From assembly GCF_023094165.1 (NCBI RefSeq), contig NZ_JALMDK010000005.1, positions 124,001 to 188,000 of the forward strand: a stretch of 64,000 nt of DNA. The letters are read 5' to 3'. A model generated the notes under the pieces. It searched no databases. It saw nothing but the letters and a program-made list of their open reading frames with translations, and was not told the origin of the DNA. Shown piece after piece: positions 23,876 to 33,831 of this stretch (position 1 is its first letter; every line of letters begins with the position of its first letter). Both the position numbers and the translations under genes were made by a program. The stretch comes from Crossiella sp. S99.2. Its GTDB lineage: Bacteria; Actinomycetota; Actinomycetes; Mycobacteriales; Pseudonocardiaceae.

Positions 23876-25705
23876 TCAGTCCGCGATCACCGCTGGGTTG
23901 AGGCCGGGGGCGATGCGGTTGCCCGCCACCCGGTAGCCGCTGCTGCCGTGGAAGCGGAACAGCGGCGTGGCGTACGGCGGCGCGGCCGGGTCGAGACGGC
24001 GCACCGAGTTGCCGGTGAAGCGCAGCCCGCCGGTGCTCTTCGCGTCCAGCACGCTGACGTCGCCGATGGTGAACTCGTTGTGTGTCACCGTGATCCCGCG
24101 GTGCACCGGGCTGGCCGGGTCGAGGATCCGGTTGGTCGGTTCGATGAAGATCGCGGGGTTGGCGGGGAGGGTGAAGGTGTTGTCGCGGATGGTCACGTCG
24201 GTGACCGGGCCGGATTCGTACCACTGGTGGGCGTCGGCGGAGATGTACACGCTGGCCATGGTCATGCCGTCGAAGTGGTTGCCCGCGATGAGCACCGGGC
24301 GGGGCGTGGTGACCAGGACGCCGCGGGTGGGCACGTTGCGGAAGACGTTGCCGGTGATGGTGACCGCGGGGGTGTAGGTGGTGTTCTCCAGCACCGTCTC
24401 GGCGGGGACGACCCCTGCCGGGACCGGGCGGTCCAGGGTGACGGTCATGGTGGTCAGCGGTTTGTCGTGGTCCCGGCCGGTGGGGCCGTCCACGGCGCGC
24501 ACCTTGGCCGGGCCGCCGGGCAGCGGGCGCATGGTGCGCTTGTCGGTGAACTGGACCTCGTCGCCGGGGTGGAACTGGGGGAAGCCGGCGGTCTCGTTGT
24601 GCTTGTAGTCCACGCGCACGGTGTCCGGGGCGGGCTGGGCGGTGACTTCCAGGTAGGTGCCGTGCACGTTGATCGGGTCGTCGTGCGGGCCGTCGAAGAC
24701 GTTGCCGGTGATGGTCACTTTGCCGCGGACGCCGGACATCTGGATGTGGTCGGCGAAGGAGGAGGTGGTCCGGCCGGACGCGGGGTCGGGGGCGAAGTTC
24801 ACCGCCTCGATGGTGATGTTCTCGCTGAACTGGCCGACGATGCCGAAGGACTGCAGGTAGTGCGCGTTCACCCGGCGCACGGTGACGTCGCGGGACTCCC
24901 AGATCAGCGCGCCCGGTTCGGTGCGGTCGGTCAGGCGCATCTGGTAGACGAGGCCGGCGTCGGTGGGGCGGTCCGTGCCGGTGTAGTCGACGCGGATGCG
25001 CTGGCCGCCCAGGTCGGTCAGCTTGGCCACGTCGCGGAACACCGGGTTGCTCAGGCGGAAGGTGCGGCGGGCGGCCGGATCGTGGGCCTGGGTGTACTGG
25101 AGTTTGTCCTGGCCGGACCAGTACGGCTGACCGGTCACCGGGCTGGTTTCGCCGAGCCAGGTCAGGTGGGTGCCCTCGACCCGGTACGGGCTGCCGGGCG
25201 GGACAGTCAGCACTCGGTAGCCGGGGCCGGTCTCGGTCACGGTGGCTTCGACGACCTTGGGCGCGGCGTAGTCGAAGGCGAAGCCGGTGAAGGTGACCCG
25301 GCTGGAGCGGATCGCGGCGAAGGCGGTCTGCTGGCCGTGGAAGACCAGCTTCGCGCCGCCGCCGTCCACCGTGACGTCCCGCATGTCCTCCACGAGCAGG
25401 CCGATCCGCTTGTCCCGGTAGCGCTGGTCGGCGCCGACGGTGTTGGACACGTACAGCTCGCGTTGCTCGGCCTGCTCCGGGTAGAGCTGGAAGGTGCCGC
25501 GGCCGAACACGATCCGGGTCGGGCGGCCTAGGCCCTTGGCGTGCCGGAAGGCCGCGCGGACCGCGGCCGCGGAGTCGGTCCGGCCGGTCGGGTCGGCCCC
25601 GAAATCGGTCACCCGGACCACCGCGGTGGGGGCCGCGGCCGCGAGTGGCGGGGTTAGACCTCCGATGAGTGCCAGTGCCGCTGTGGCAACCGCCAGTCGG
25701 TGCAT
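23876..25705 (-). CDS. Secreted beta-helix glycosidase, GH110 alpha-1,3-galactosidase-like
   Basis: 609 residues from ATG 25705 (GGAGGA ribosome site). A signal peptide ([21 protein letters not shown]) is followed by [23 protein letters not shown], the usual start of secreted parallel beta-helix carbohydrate enzymes. The central [13 protein letters not shown] is the kind of acidic motif found in GH110 alpha-1,3-galactosidases, and several ITGNVFxNV / VTIRDNTF repeats outline helix coils. It would trim terminal alpha-1,3-galactose from extracellular glycans. The GH110 assignment comes from recalled motif patterns; a pectin- or other polysaccharide-active beta-helix is the alternative. No sugar transporter is adjacent. 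Confidence 0.72.
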   Translation of the reverse strand: MHRLAVATAALALIGGLTPPLAAAAPTAVVRVTDFGADPTGRTDSAAAVRAAFRHAKGLGRPTRIVFGRGTFQLYPEQAEQRELYVSNTVGADQRYRDKRIGLLVEDMRDVTVDGGGAKLVFHGQQTAFAAIRSSRVTFTGFAFDYAAPKVVEATVTETGPGYRVLTVPPGSPYRVEGTHLTWLGETSPVTGQPYWSGQDKLQYTQAHDPAARRTFRLSNPVFRDVAKLTDLGGQRIRVDYTGTDRPTDAGLVYQMRLTDRTEPGALIWESRDVTVRRVNAHYLQSFGIVGQFSENITIEAVNFAPDPASGRTTSSFADHIQMSGVRGKVTITGNVFDGPHDDPINVHGTYLEVTAQPAPDTVRVDYKHNETAGFPQFHPGDEVQFTDKRTMRPLPGGPAKVRAVDGPTGRDHDKPLTTMTVTLDRPVPAGVVPAETVLENTTYTPAVTITGNVFRNVPTRGVLVTTPRPVLIAGNHFDGMTMASVYISADAHQWYESGPVTDVTIRDNTFTLPANPAIFIEPTNRILDPASPVHRGITVTHNEFTIGDVSVLDAKSTGGLRFTGNSVRRLDPAAPPYATPLFRFHGSSGYRVAGNRIAPGLNPAVIAD

Positions 25706-25751
25706 GGGGCTCCTCCGCGAGGTCTGGGCCAGACGTCGGAGCGATCCTGCC

Positions 25752-26690
25752 CTAGGTCTTGGTCTGCCGGTAGTAGCGCAGGGCCCCTTCATGCAGGTCG
25801 ATCGGGGCAGTCTCGATCGCCGAACGGGAGTCCAGGGACAGGGCTACCGCGTTCGCCCGGATCAGGTCCTCCCTGGCCTCGAACAGGCCCTCGGTCAGCG
25901 CGGCCACGGTGTCGGCGGGCAGCGCCTCGGTGGCCATCAGGAAGTTGCGCACCACCAGCGTGGTCACCGGCTTGTTGTCCATGCCGTAGCTGGAGGCGGG
26001 CACGCTGGCCTGGCCGTATACCGAGGAATATTTGTCCAGCAGGCCGGTCAGCACATCACTCAGGTCGATCATCCGCAGCTTCTGCCGCTTGGCCAGCTCG
26101 AACACCGCGCGGGTGGGCAGGCCACCGGACCAGAAGAACCCGTCCAGCTCCTTGCGCTCCAGCGCCACGATCGAGTCCGACAGGTCGGTCGGCGACTGAC
26201 GCAGGTCCGCGGCGGAGAGTTTCGCCTGCTCCAGCAGCCGGTCGGCGATCAACCGGGTGCCCGACTCGGCCGAGCCGGTGCCGATCCGCAGCCCGCGCAG
26301 CTCGGACAGCTTGGTGGCCGGGACCTCGGCGCGCACGATCACGTGGAAGAAGTCGTCGTGCATCCGGGCCAGCGCGCGCAGCCGCCGGTTCGGGCGCTGC
26401 TGACCGAAGGCGCGCACCGCGGCGTCCGCGGCGGCGAAGGCCAGATCGGCCTCCCCGGACTCCAGCTTGCCCAGCGCGTCCACCGAACCCGCGGTGGTCT
26501 GCACGGTCGGCCGCGGCATACCCAGGTCCCGCTCCCAGGCCCCGGCCAGCGCGTTGCCCAGCTGGTAGTAGACCCCGGCGGGGCCACCGGTGGCGATGGT
26601 CAGCCGCACGCCCTCCAGCGCGCCGCCGCAGCCGGGGGTGGCGAGCACGGCGGCCAGGACGAGCAGCAGACTCAGGAGTCGGCGGGGCAC
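25752..26690 (-). CDS. TAXI-family TRAP-type solute-binding lipoprotein (orphan)
   Basis: 312 residues from GTG 26690. Lipoprotein signal [17 protein letters not shown], then the TAXI core: [94 protein letters not shown]. These proteins bind carboxylates or glutamate-like ligands for TRAP transporters, but no TRAP membrane subunits lie nearby. It is divergent from miaB. Confidence 0.87.
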   Translation of the reverse strand: MPRRLLSLLLVLAAVLATPGCGGALEGVRLTIATGGPAGVYYQLGNALAGAWERDLGMPRPTVQTTAGSVDALGKLESGEADLAFAAADAAVRAFGQQRPNRRLRALARMHDDFFHVIVRAEVPATKLSELRGLRIGTGSAESGTRLIADRLLEQAKLSAADLRQSPTDLSDSIVALERKELDGFFWSGGLPTRAVFELAKRQKLRMIDLSDVLTGLLDKYSSVYGQASVPASSYGMDNKPVTTLVVRNFLMATEALPADTVAALTEGLFEAREDLIRANAVALSLDSRSAIETAPIDLHEGALRYYRQTKT

Positions 26691-26761
26691 CGGTTCATCC
26701 TGCCAGGCGGCGCGCTCTACCCTGGACAATCGGAACCGGGAAACCGGGAAAGGACGAGCGG

Positions 26762-28240
26762 GTGACACGCAGCTACCAGATCCGTACCTACGGTTGTCAG
26801 ATGAACGTGCACGACTCCGAACGGCTCGCGGGCCTGCTGGAGGACGCGGGATACGTGCGCGCCGCCGATGACAACGCCGACATCGTCGTCTTCAACACCT
26901 GCGCGGTGCGGGAGAACGCGGACAACCGGCTGTACGGCAACCTGGGACGCCTGCGCCCGGCCAAGGACGCCAACCCCGGCATGCAGATCGCGGTCGGCGG
27001 CTGCCTCGCGCAGAAGGACCGCGGCGAGATCGTCAAGCGCGCGCCCTGGGTGGACGTCGTCTTCGGCACGCACAACATCGGCTCGCTGCCGGTGCTGCTG
27101 GAACGCGCCCGGCACAACGCCGAGGCCCAGGTGGAGATCCTGGAGTCGCTGGAAACCTTCCCGTCCGCCCTGCCCGCCCGGCGCGACTCCGCGCACTCGG
27201 CCTGGGTGTCGATCTCGGTGGGCTGCAACAACACCTGCACCTTCTGCATCGTGCCCTCGCTGCGTGGCAAGGAGAAGGACCGCCGACCCGGCGAGATCCT
27301 GGCCGAGGTGGAGGCCCTGGTCGCCGAGGGCGTGCTGGAGGTGACCCTGCTCGGCCAGAACGTCAACTCCTACGGCGTGGAGTTCGGCCAGCGCACCGCC
27401 TTCTCCGAGCTGCTGCGCGCCTGCGGCAAGATCGAGGGCCTGGAACGGGTCCGGTTCACCTCCCCGCACCCCAAGGACTTCACCGACGACGTCATCGCCG
27501 CCATGGCCGAGACGCCCAACGTGTGCCCGCAGCTGCACATGCCGCTGCAGTCCGGTTCGGACCAGGTGCTCAAGGCGATGCGCCGCTCCTACCGCGCCGA
27601 CCGCTATCTGTCCATTGTGGACAAGGTGCGCACCGCGCTGCCGCACGCCGCGATCACCACCGACATCATCGTCGGATTCCCCGGCGAGACCGAGCAGGAC
27701 TTCCAGGGCACCCTGGACGTGGTGGCCGCCTCCCGGTTCAGCTCCGCCTACACCTTCCAGTACTCCAAGCGCCCCGGCACGCCCGCGGCGACCATGGACG
27801 AGCAGCTGCCCAAGCAGGTCGTGCAGGAGCGCTACGAGCGGCTCATCGCCTTGCAGGAGCAGATTTCCTGGGATCTCAACCGGGAGCAGGAAGGCCGTGT
27901 GGTCGAGATCGTGGTCTCCGAGGGCGAGGGCCGCAAGGACACCGCCACCCGGCGCCTGTCCGGCCGGGCCCGGGACGGCCGCCTGGTGCACTTCAACCCG
28001 GCGGGCGTGGTGGATCAGGAGATCCGCCCCGGCGACGTGGTCACCACCGAGGTCACCTACGGCGCCCCGCACAACCTGATCGCCGACGGCGAACTGCTCT
28101 CCCACCGGCGCACCAGGGCCGGTGACAACTGGGCGGCCGGCCGCAAGCCCAAGACCTCCGGCGTGACCCTGGGGCTGCCCTCCTTCGGCGCCCCGGCCAC
28201 GCCCGAACCAGCGGCGGTGGGTGGATGCGGCAGCCGATGA
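26762..28240 (+). CDS. miaB: tRNA-2-methylthio-N6-dimethylallyladenosine synthase
   Basis: 492 residues from GTG 26762, with an AAAGGA ribosome site. It adds the methylthio group to i6A37 of tRNAs reading UNN codons, after MiaA. N-terminal UPF0004 domain has the three auxiliary-cluster cysteines ([35 protein letters not shown]); the radical SAM motif is [18 protein letters not shown]; a C-terminal TRAM domain spans ~residues 380-440. The partner miaA lies 15 kb downstream. The stop overlaps the next ATG (ATGA). Confidence 0.96.
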   Translation: MTRSYQIRTYGCQMNVHDSERLAGLLEDAGYVRAADDNADIVVFNTCAVRENADNRLYGNLGRLRPAKDANPGMQIAVGGCLAQKDRGEIVKRAPWVDVVFGTHNIGSLPVLLERARHNAEAQVEILESLETFPSALPARRDSAHSAWVSISVGCNNTCTFCIVPSLRGKEKDRRPGEILAEVEALVAEGVLEVTLLGQNVNSYGVEFGQRTAFSELLRACGKIEGLERVRFTSPHPKDFTDDVIAAMAETPNVCPQLHMPLQSGSDQVLKAMRRSYRADRYLSIVDKVRTALPHAAITTDIIVGFPGETEQDFQGTLDVVAASRFSSAYTFQYSKRPGTPAATMDEQLPKQVVQERYERLIALQEQISWDLNREQEGRVVEIVVSEGEGRKDTATRRLSGRARDGRLVHFNPAGVVDQEIRPGDVVTTEVTYGAPHNLIADGELLSHRRTRAGDNWAAGRKPKTSGVTLGLPSFGAPATPEPAAVGGCGSR

Positions 28241-28725
28241 ACGCCGACGCGCAAGACGGACGGGATGAGATGGCCGAGTTCGCCGAAGAGCTGAAGCAGG
28301 TCGAGCGCCGCGTGGTCCGCCGGGTGGAACCGCACCCGCGCAGCGCCATGGTGATCGCGGGCGCGGTCTTCGTGCTGCTGCTGTCCGCGCTGCTGCCCTG
28401 GGTCGGCGACGCGGCGGGCTGGCAGGTGCTGCTCGGCCAGACCGATCCGGCGCTCAAGGTCGGCGTGCTGCCCCGGCTCTTCGGCGGTTTCGCGTTGTTC
28501 TTCGGCGTGCTGCTCACCGCGCTCACGCTGAGCCTGCGGCTGTGGGCGCTGGCCTGGGTGGCCACCCTGGGCTGCTGGCTCTCGGTGATGCTGGGCCTGC
28601 TGTCGGTGTGGACCCGGCAGACGGTGTTCCAGGCCCCCGGCCCCGGGCCGGGCCTGTACGTGGCGGCGCTCGCGCTGGCGGTGCTCGGCATCCAGTGGTT
28701 CCGCCAGTCCTGGTCCCGCCCCTAG
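28237..28725 (+). CDS. Membrane protein accompanying miaB (Rv2732c-like)
   Basis: 162 residues from ATG 28237, which overlaps the miaB stop by 4 bp; an ATG at 28225 is also in frame. A charged N-terminal helix ([26 protein letters not shown]) precedes four TM segments ([79 protein letters not shown]). Mycobacterial genomes carry a similar protein directly after miaB. Function unknown. It is convergent with the NACHT gene with 4-bp overlap. Confidence 0.82.
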   Translation: MNADAQDGRDEMAEFAEELKQVERRVVRRVEPHPRSAMVIAGAVFVLLLSALLPWVGDAAGWQVLLGQTDPALKVGVLPRLFGGFALFFGVLLTALTLSLRLWALAWVATLGCWLSVMLGLLSVWTRQTVFQAPGPGPGLYVAALALAVLGIQWFRQSWSRP

Positions 28726-31700
28726 CCGCTGCGCCGGGCGAGTAGCTCCCGCGCCTGCTCGATCCGCGCCGGCTCGGCCAGGCTCTCGTACTGGGCGATG
28801 GCATCGGTCAGCCAGACCCGGGCGTCGCTGTCCCGCTCGGCCCAGTCACCCTGCTGCACCAGCATGTCCGCGGCCCGCAGGTCCGCGCCGAGCCTGCCGA
28901 ACTCCGTCCGCGCCTCGCGCAGCCGGTCCCGGCCCGCGCTGGTGGCCCAGGCCCCGTCCTTGCCCGTCGCGCTGAGCTGCCTGCCCAGCTGGAGCAGGGT
29001 CTCCGCCCACGCGGCCAGCGCGTCGGCCGCCGCAGGGTGCCCGTGCGCCAGGTACAGCTCGCGCGCGCACCGGACCGAGGCCGCCGCCTCGGTGAACTCG
29101 GCCAGCTCGACGAGCACCGCGCCCCGCAGGTGCAGCACGGTCGCCCGCAGCAGCTCATCGCCGGACTGGTAGGAGTCGCTGACGGCCGCGTCCAGCACCA
29201 GCTTCGCCTTGCGCTGCTGACCGGCCTGGTAGAGCGTCCAGGCGGCCTGGTACCCGGTGCCGGCGGCGGTGCTGAACCCACCCCGCTCGCGCAGGATGGC
29301 CAGTCCCTGCCGCAGCAGCGCCACCGCTTCGGCGTGCTCCCGGCGCGCCAGCAGGCAGCGGCTGAGCCCGAGCAGCGCCTCGGCCTCGACCACCGCCGTG
29401 TGCGCCCGCACGGCCGTCTCGGCGGAGCGCTGGAACAGCGTGCTGGCCGTGTCCAGGTCGTGCGGCAGGTGCCACCGGCCCTGGCGGCCCAGGGTGGCGG
29501 CCTGGCAGTCCAGGCAATCCGGCCACGCGACGTGGTGCTGGAACAGCCCGCTCAGTCCGTGCCGCGCCAGCAGATCGTCGCATTCCCGCTGGAGCCCCCA
29601 TTCGCACAGCGGGGACAGCGTGATCCGGCACAGGTCGAGCAGGTGTTCGCCGCCGTCACGCAGGCAGGCCAGCAGGTTGTGCCGCTCGGCGCGCAGCAGC
29701 CGCCAGCCGTCCGGGGCCAGCGGCAGCACCCGCGCCCGCGGGGAGTGCGGGCAGGGCGGATCGGCCAGGTGCGGGGTGAGCAGATCCAGGTAGGCGCGCT
29801 GGAGGTCGGTGCGCACCCGGGCGGGCAGGCCCGGTGGGTCCACGGTCGCGGACACTTCGGCGATGGCGGTGCGCCCGGCCCGCCAGCGGTACCGGTCGCC
29901 GTCCCGGCCCAGCAGTTCCAGCCGGACACCGCGGTCCAGCCGGGCCTGGGCCTCGGCCTCGGTCAGCTCGTCCAGCCGGGCCGCGATGGCGGCGGTGAAA
30001 TCGGGGCCGGGATGCAGGGCCAGGCGCCGGAGCAGGCGCTGGTGCGGTTCGTCCAGGGACCGGTAGGCGGTCAGGGCGGCGCGGCGCAGCAGCCAGTCGC
30101 GCAGGGTGGCGTGCCGGAACCGGTAGATCGCGCCCTCCTGGCGCAGCACGTCCGCGGCGGTCATGGCGTCCAGGAACGGGATCAGCCGCACCGGCAGCCG
30201 TCTGGTCAGGGCCAGGGGGATCCGGGCGGCGGCGAACCAGGGCCATTCCGCCCGGGTGCACACCGCCGCCGCGGCCACCAGCACCGCGACCACGCTCGCC
30301 AGTCCCGCGTGCTCGCCGACCCTGGCCAGCAGCGGAAAACTCAGCCGGTTGGTCTCGATCTGGGCGGCGGCGAGCTGGACCAGCAGCACCAGCCCGGCCG
30401 CCCCGCCCAGCAGGTACAGCAGCGACCAGCGCCGGTCGGTGGCCAGGCTGTGCCGCGGGTTGACCGCCTTGCCCGGATCGGCGTCCAGGTGCGGGGCCAG
30501 CTCGCCGGGCCAGTGGCCGAGGGCCTGGAACCGCACCCAGTCGGAGTCGTCCTCCGTCACCAGCGCCAGCAGCCCGCCCAGGAACAGCCCGATCCCCACG
30601 CTGAGCACGATGAGCAGCAGGTAGGGGTCGACCAGCAGCAGGTTGGGCAGTAGGTCGCCGCCGCCGAGGGCCTGCCGGATGAGTTCCGGGAAGACCAGCG
30701 AGGTCAGCCAGATCAGCCAGCCGAAGGCCCAGATGAACAGCGCGCCGGCCACCAGGCCGCGGGCGAACCGGCGCCACCGGCCGGACCGGGTCGCCCGCCA
30801 GCGATCCCGCAGCCAGGACCTGATCTCGGCCAGGGAGATCGTCCGCTGCGGCGCGCCGGGTGGCCGGAAGGACTCCGGTTCCAGCCAGCCGGGCGGCCGC
30901 CGTCTGCCGAGCACCGCCCGGCGCAGCTCCCACCAGCGGAACTCCTGGGTGTCCTGACGTTCCAGATGCCGGGCCAGGAAGGTCAGCCAGGTCAGCACCG
31001 AGGGTTCCCGGTAGTCGCGGTCCGCGGGCAGGTTTCGCTTGCGGCGCAACGTGGTCGGCAGCCAGGACCCCAGGATGTGGTCCTCGATGGCGGCCGCGCC
31101 GGGCAGTGCGGCGAGTTCGGCTGGATCGCGGTCGGGGTCGTGCCGGTGGTAGACCTCGGCGGCCAGCGCGACCAGCAGCGGCCGGGCCAGCATCCGGGCC
31201 AGCGTCGAGTCAGGATCCTTGCGGCACAACGAGAACAGCCGTTCCCAGCTGGCCAGCTGCCGGGCGGATGCCTCCCGGCCGAGGATGCGCGCGCTGTCCG
31301 GGACCTCGATCGGGCGCAGCGTGAACACGGTGTCCACCGGCAGCCGGGGCGCGGCGGTGCGGCAGGTCAGGATCAGCGGCGAGCCCTCGGGCAGTGCGTC
31401 CCGCAGCGCCGCGCCCAGCGCGGTCCGCGGGCCCTCCGGCAGCTCGTCCAGGCCGTCCACCACCGGGAAGATCCGCTTGTGCACGACCAGGTGCCGGGCC
31501 AGGGTGATTCCGGCGGTGGTCTTGCGGGACAGCGCGCGGTGCTCGGTGCGCAACTGGCGCTCCAGCCAGCGTGGCACCGGTTCGCCCTCGGTCCAGGAGG
31601 AGGCGGAGATCAGCACCGGCACCGGCTCGCGCGCCGCGCGTCCCGGCAGCCAGGCGTAGGCCAGCCAGCGGGCCAGCGAGGACTTCCCGGCGCCCGCCGG

Positions 31701-32135
31701 TCCCACGATCAGCACCCTGGCCCGCTGCTCGCGTAGCCGGGCCGCGGTCTCCTCGATCTGCGCGCGGGTGGTGCGGCGCAGCCGGAACTGTGGATCAGGT
31801 TCGACCGGATGGTAGGAGCTGATCGCCCACGGCACCTCGATCAGTCGCCCGGATTGCAGGCCGCGGTGGTTCAACGCCTTGTCCCACAACGCTTCCGAGG
31901 TCTGGGCCAGTGCGGTCACCGCGTCCTCGACCTCGGCAGGGCCGACCGGTTCCCGCCCGGCCCAGGTGACGTAACCGGCCACCGCGGCGCTGACCGTGAT
32001 CAGCACGCCGACGCCCAGCCAGGCCCACGGGTTGTCCCGCAACGCGGTCGCCTGGCCGATGAGCACGGTCAGCGTGGTCCCGGCCCCGGCGGCCAGCACG
32101 GCCGCGACCACCCGGTGCCAACCCCGCCCAGCCAC
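28722..32135 (-). CDS. Membrane-anchored NACHT-type NTPase with TPR-like C-terminus
   Basis: 1,137 residues from GTG 32135 (GGGAGG ribosome site). Two N-terminal TM segments (~8-30, 36-58), then an NTPase: Walker A GPAGAGKSS at 145-153, Walker B-like IFPVVDGLDEL at 222-232, and a sensor-type LILTCRTA near 255. A NACHT-like winged-helix region leads to four more hydrophobic segments (~460-485, ~505-530, ~578-600, ~612-640). After a basic junction, RFRHATLRDWLLRRAAL (~680) precedes a long helical repeat region (~720-1130) with TPR-like pairs such as AVVEAEALLGLSRCLLARREHAEAVALLRQGLAIL. Architecture suggests a signal-transducing STAND protein at the membrane; defence, stress sensing or development are all possible. 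No effector domain (nuclease, TIR, protease) is fused, but a secreted subtilisin is divergent. Confidence 0.8.
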   Translation of the reverse strand: MAGRGWHRVVAAVLAAGAGTTLTVLIGQATALRDNPWAWLGVGVLITVSAAVAGYVTWAGREPVGPAEVEDAVTALAQTSEALWDKALNHRGLQSGRLIEVPWAISSYHPVEPDPQFRLRRTTRAQIEETAARLREQRARVLIVGPAGAGKSSLARWLAYAWLPGRAAREPVPVLISASSWTEGEPVPRWLERQLRTEHRALSRKTTAGITLARHLVVHKRIFPVVDGLDELPEGPRTALGAALRDALPEGSPLILTCRTAAPRLPVDTVFTLRPIEVPDSARILGREASARQLASWERLFSLCRKDPDSTLARMLARPLLVALAAEVYHRHDPDRDPAELAALPGAAAIEDHILGSWLPTTLRRKRNLPADRDYREPSVLTWLTFLARHLERQDTQEFRWWELRRAVLGRRRPPGWLEPESFRPPGAPQRTISLAEIRSWLRDRWRATRSGRWRRFARGLVAGALFIWAFGWLIWLTSLVFPELIRQALGGGDLLPNLLLVDPYLLLIVLSVGIGLFLGGLLALVTEDDSDWVRFQALGHWPGELAPHLDADPGKAVNPRHSLATDRRWSLLYLLGGAAGLVLLVQLAAAQIETNRLSFPLLARVGEHAGLASVVAVLVAAAAVCTRAEWPWFAAARIPLALTRRLPVRLIPFLDAMTAADVLRQEGAIYRFRHATLRDWLLRRAALTAYRSLDEPHQRLLRRLALHPGPDFTAAIAARLDELTEAEAQARLDRGVRLELLGRDGDRYRWRAGRTAIAEVSATVDPPGLPARVRTDLQRAYLDLLTPHLADPPCPHSPRARVLPLAPDGWRLLRAERHNLLACLRDGGEHLLDLCRITLSPLCEWGLQRECDDLLARHGLSGLFQHHVAWPDCLDCQAATLGRQGRWHLPHDLDTASTLFQRSAETAVRAHTAVVEAEALLGLSRCLLARREHAEAVALLRQGLAILRERGGFSTAAGTGYQAAWTLYQAGQQRKAKLVLDAAVSDSYQSGDELLRATVLHLRGAVLVELAEFTEAAASVRCARELYLAHGHPAAADALAAWAETLLQLGRQLSATGKDGAWATSAGRDRLREARTEFGRLGADLRAADMLVQQGDWAERDSDARVWLTDAIAQYESLAEPARIEQARELLARRSG

Positions 32136-32295
32136 CCGACCTCCCGGTAGTCGCCTGACTACCCTCCGCAGTGTGCCAGATCGCGCGTCACCCGTAAAAC
32201 GTCAATGCCGTAAAAAGTAAATTCTGTTCGGGCTGGGTTGTTTCTCCTAAGCTCTGAATTGCCACCAAGCAATTTTCCATGCCAAGGAGCAAACC

Positions 32296-33468
32296 ATGTC
32301 GAAAACCACGCGCGCACTGAGTGTCGCGCTGTTGTCCGCGGTCGCCGTCAGCGGGTTCGCGGCCCTGCCCGCACAGGCCGCCGAGGGCGCGGTCCGGGGC
32401 GCCGACGCGGCCACCGCGGTGCCCGGCAGCTACCTGGTCGTGCTCAAGGACCAGGCCGCCAAGGCCAGCCCCGATGCGGTGTCCGGAAAGGTGGGCGCGC
32501 AGGTCAGACGGACTTTCTCGACTGCGCTGAACGGCTTCGAGGTCACCGCGGACGCCCGCGCCGCGCGCCGGCTGGCCGCCGACCCGAACGTGGCCTACGT
32601 GGAGCAGAACCAGGTCGTCGCACTCGCCGCGACCCAGCCGAACCCACCGTCCTGGGGATTGGACCGGATTGACCAGCGCAACCTGCCGCTGGACAACTCC
32701 TACACCTATTCGACCACGGCCGCGAATGTGCACATCTACATTCTGGACACCGGAATCCGGGCCAGTCATCAGCAGTTCTCCGGCCGGGTCGGAAATGGTT
32801 TCGACTTCGTCGACAACGACAGCAACCCGGATGACGCCAACGGCCACGGCACGCACGTCGCGGGCACCGCGGCCGGCACTGCCTACGGCGTGGCCAAGGG
32901 CGCGCGGCTGCACGGGGTCCGGGTGCTCAACGCCCAGGGCAGCGGCACCACCGCCGGGGTGATCGCCGGCGTGGACTGGATCACCCGCAACGCGGTGAAG
33001 CCCGCGGTCGCCAACGTCAGCCTCGGCGGCGGCGTGTCCGCGACCCTGGACGCCGCGGTGCAACGCTCGATCGCCTCGGGCGTGACCTACTCGATCGCCG
33101 CGGGCAACAACGGCGTGGACGCGGTGAACAACTCCCCGGCCCGGGTCGAGCAGGCCATCACGGTCGGCGCCACCAGCCGGACCGACGCCAAGGCCAGCTG
33201 GTCCGCGTTCGGCCCCCGGGTGGATCTGTTCGCCCCCGGCGTCGACATCACCTCCTCCTGGCGCACCGGTGACACGGCGACCTACACCGGCAGCGGCACC
33301 AGCTTCGCCGCCCCCCACGTGACCGGCGCCGCCGCGCTCTACCTCGCCACCAACCCGGCCGCCACCCCGCAACAGGTCCGCGACGCCCTGGTCGCCAAGT
33401 CCACCCCGAACAAGGTCACCACCCCCGGCGCAGGCTCCCCCAACCGCCTCCTCCACACCACCCCCTGA
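32296..33468 (+). CDS. Secreted subtilisin-like serine protease (S8 family)
   Basis: 390 residues with an AAGGAG ribosome site. Signal peptide residues 1-28, an I9 inhibitor propeptide ~44-110 (SYLVVLKDQAAKASPDAV ... VAYVEQNQVV), and a catalytic domain with the full triad: D151 (YILDTGI), H184 (NGHGTHVAGT) and S336 (GTSFAAPHV), plus oxyanion Asn271 (AAGNNG). It resembles the proteinase K/aqualysin group. A Shine-Dalgarno-bearing AT-rich leader (32165-32295, with CCGTAAAA twice) separates it from the divergent NACHT gene. It would be an extracellular protease activated by propeptide removal. Confidence 0.94.
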   Translation: MSKTTRALSVALLSAVAVSGFAALPAQAAEGAVRGADAATAVPGSYLVVLKDQAAKASPDAVSGKVGAQVRRTFSTALNGFEVTADARAARRLAADPNVAYVEQNQVVALAATQPNPPSWGLDRIDQRNLPLDNSYTYSTTAANVHIYILDTGIRASHQQFSGRVGNGFDFVDNDSNPDDANGHGTHVAGTAAGTAYGVAKGARLHGVRVLNAQGSGTTAGVIAGVDWITRNAVKPAVANVSLGGGVSATLDAAVQRSIASGVTYSIAAGNNGVDAVNNSPARVEQAITVGATSRTDAKASWSAFGPRVDLFAPGVDITSSWRTGDTATYTGSGTSFAAPHVTGAAALYLATNPAATPQQVRDALVAKSTPNKVTTPGAGSPNRLLHTTP

Positions 33469-33477
33469 CCCCCACAC

Positions 33478-33523
33478 CGGCCAACACTCCCGGGAAGCTC
33501 CTCCGCCCCGGGAGTGTTGGCCG
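33478..33523 (+). terminator. Long hairpin after the protease gene, sharing sequence with repeat array 2
   Basis: A perfect 17-bp stem (CGGCCAACACTCCCGGG at 33478-33494 and its complement at 33507-33523) with a 12-nt loop begins 10 bp after the protease stop. No T-tract follows. The right arm contains the first TTGGCC of the repeat array, linking the hairpin to that repeat family. Confidence 0.75.
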
Positions 33524-33822
33524 TTGTCGTACGCCGAGTTGGCCGTTATGGACGCCGGATTGGCCGTTATGGACGGCGAGTTGGCTGTTGTGGACGCTGG
33601 GTTGGCTGTTGTGGGGCGGGGGTGGGGTGAAAACCTCACGACGAGGGTTCTCGTGTCTTCTCCGTACGGCCTGGAGCATGCGGACCGCGCCCCGAGGAGC
33701 GGCCCCTGCAACCGGCCGCCGCCCCAGTCGCCCAGCCGTGACGGCCCGCGGCGTCCCACAACGGCCAACACCGGGTACAACAACGGCCAACGTGGCGTAC
33801 GACAACGGCCAACACGCCGGTG
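33517..33822. repeat. Repeat array 2: direct units, ~140-bp core, inverted units
   Basis: Direct units begin at TTGGCC 33517, 33539, 33560 and degenerate TTGGCT 33581 and 33602 (period 22, 21, 21, 21). After ~140 bp with no recognised gene (33622-33755), inverted units carry GGCCAA near 33764, 33785 and 33807, with matching CGTACGACAAC halves. Units of the form TTGGC(C/T)GTTGTGGACG are a second variant. The array lies between the convergent stops of the protease and the XRE regulator. Confidence 0.85.
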
Positions 33823-33831
33823 GGGGTTGGG

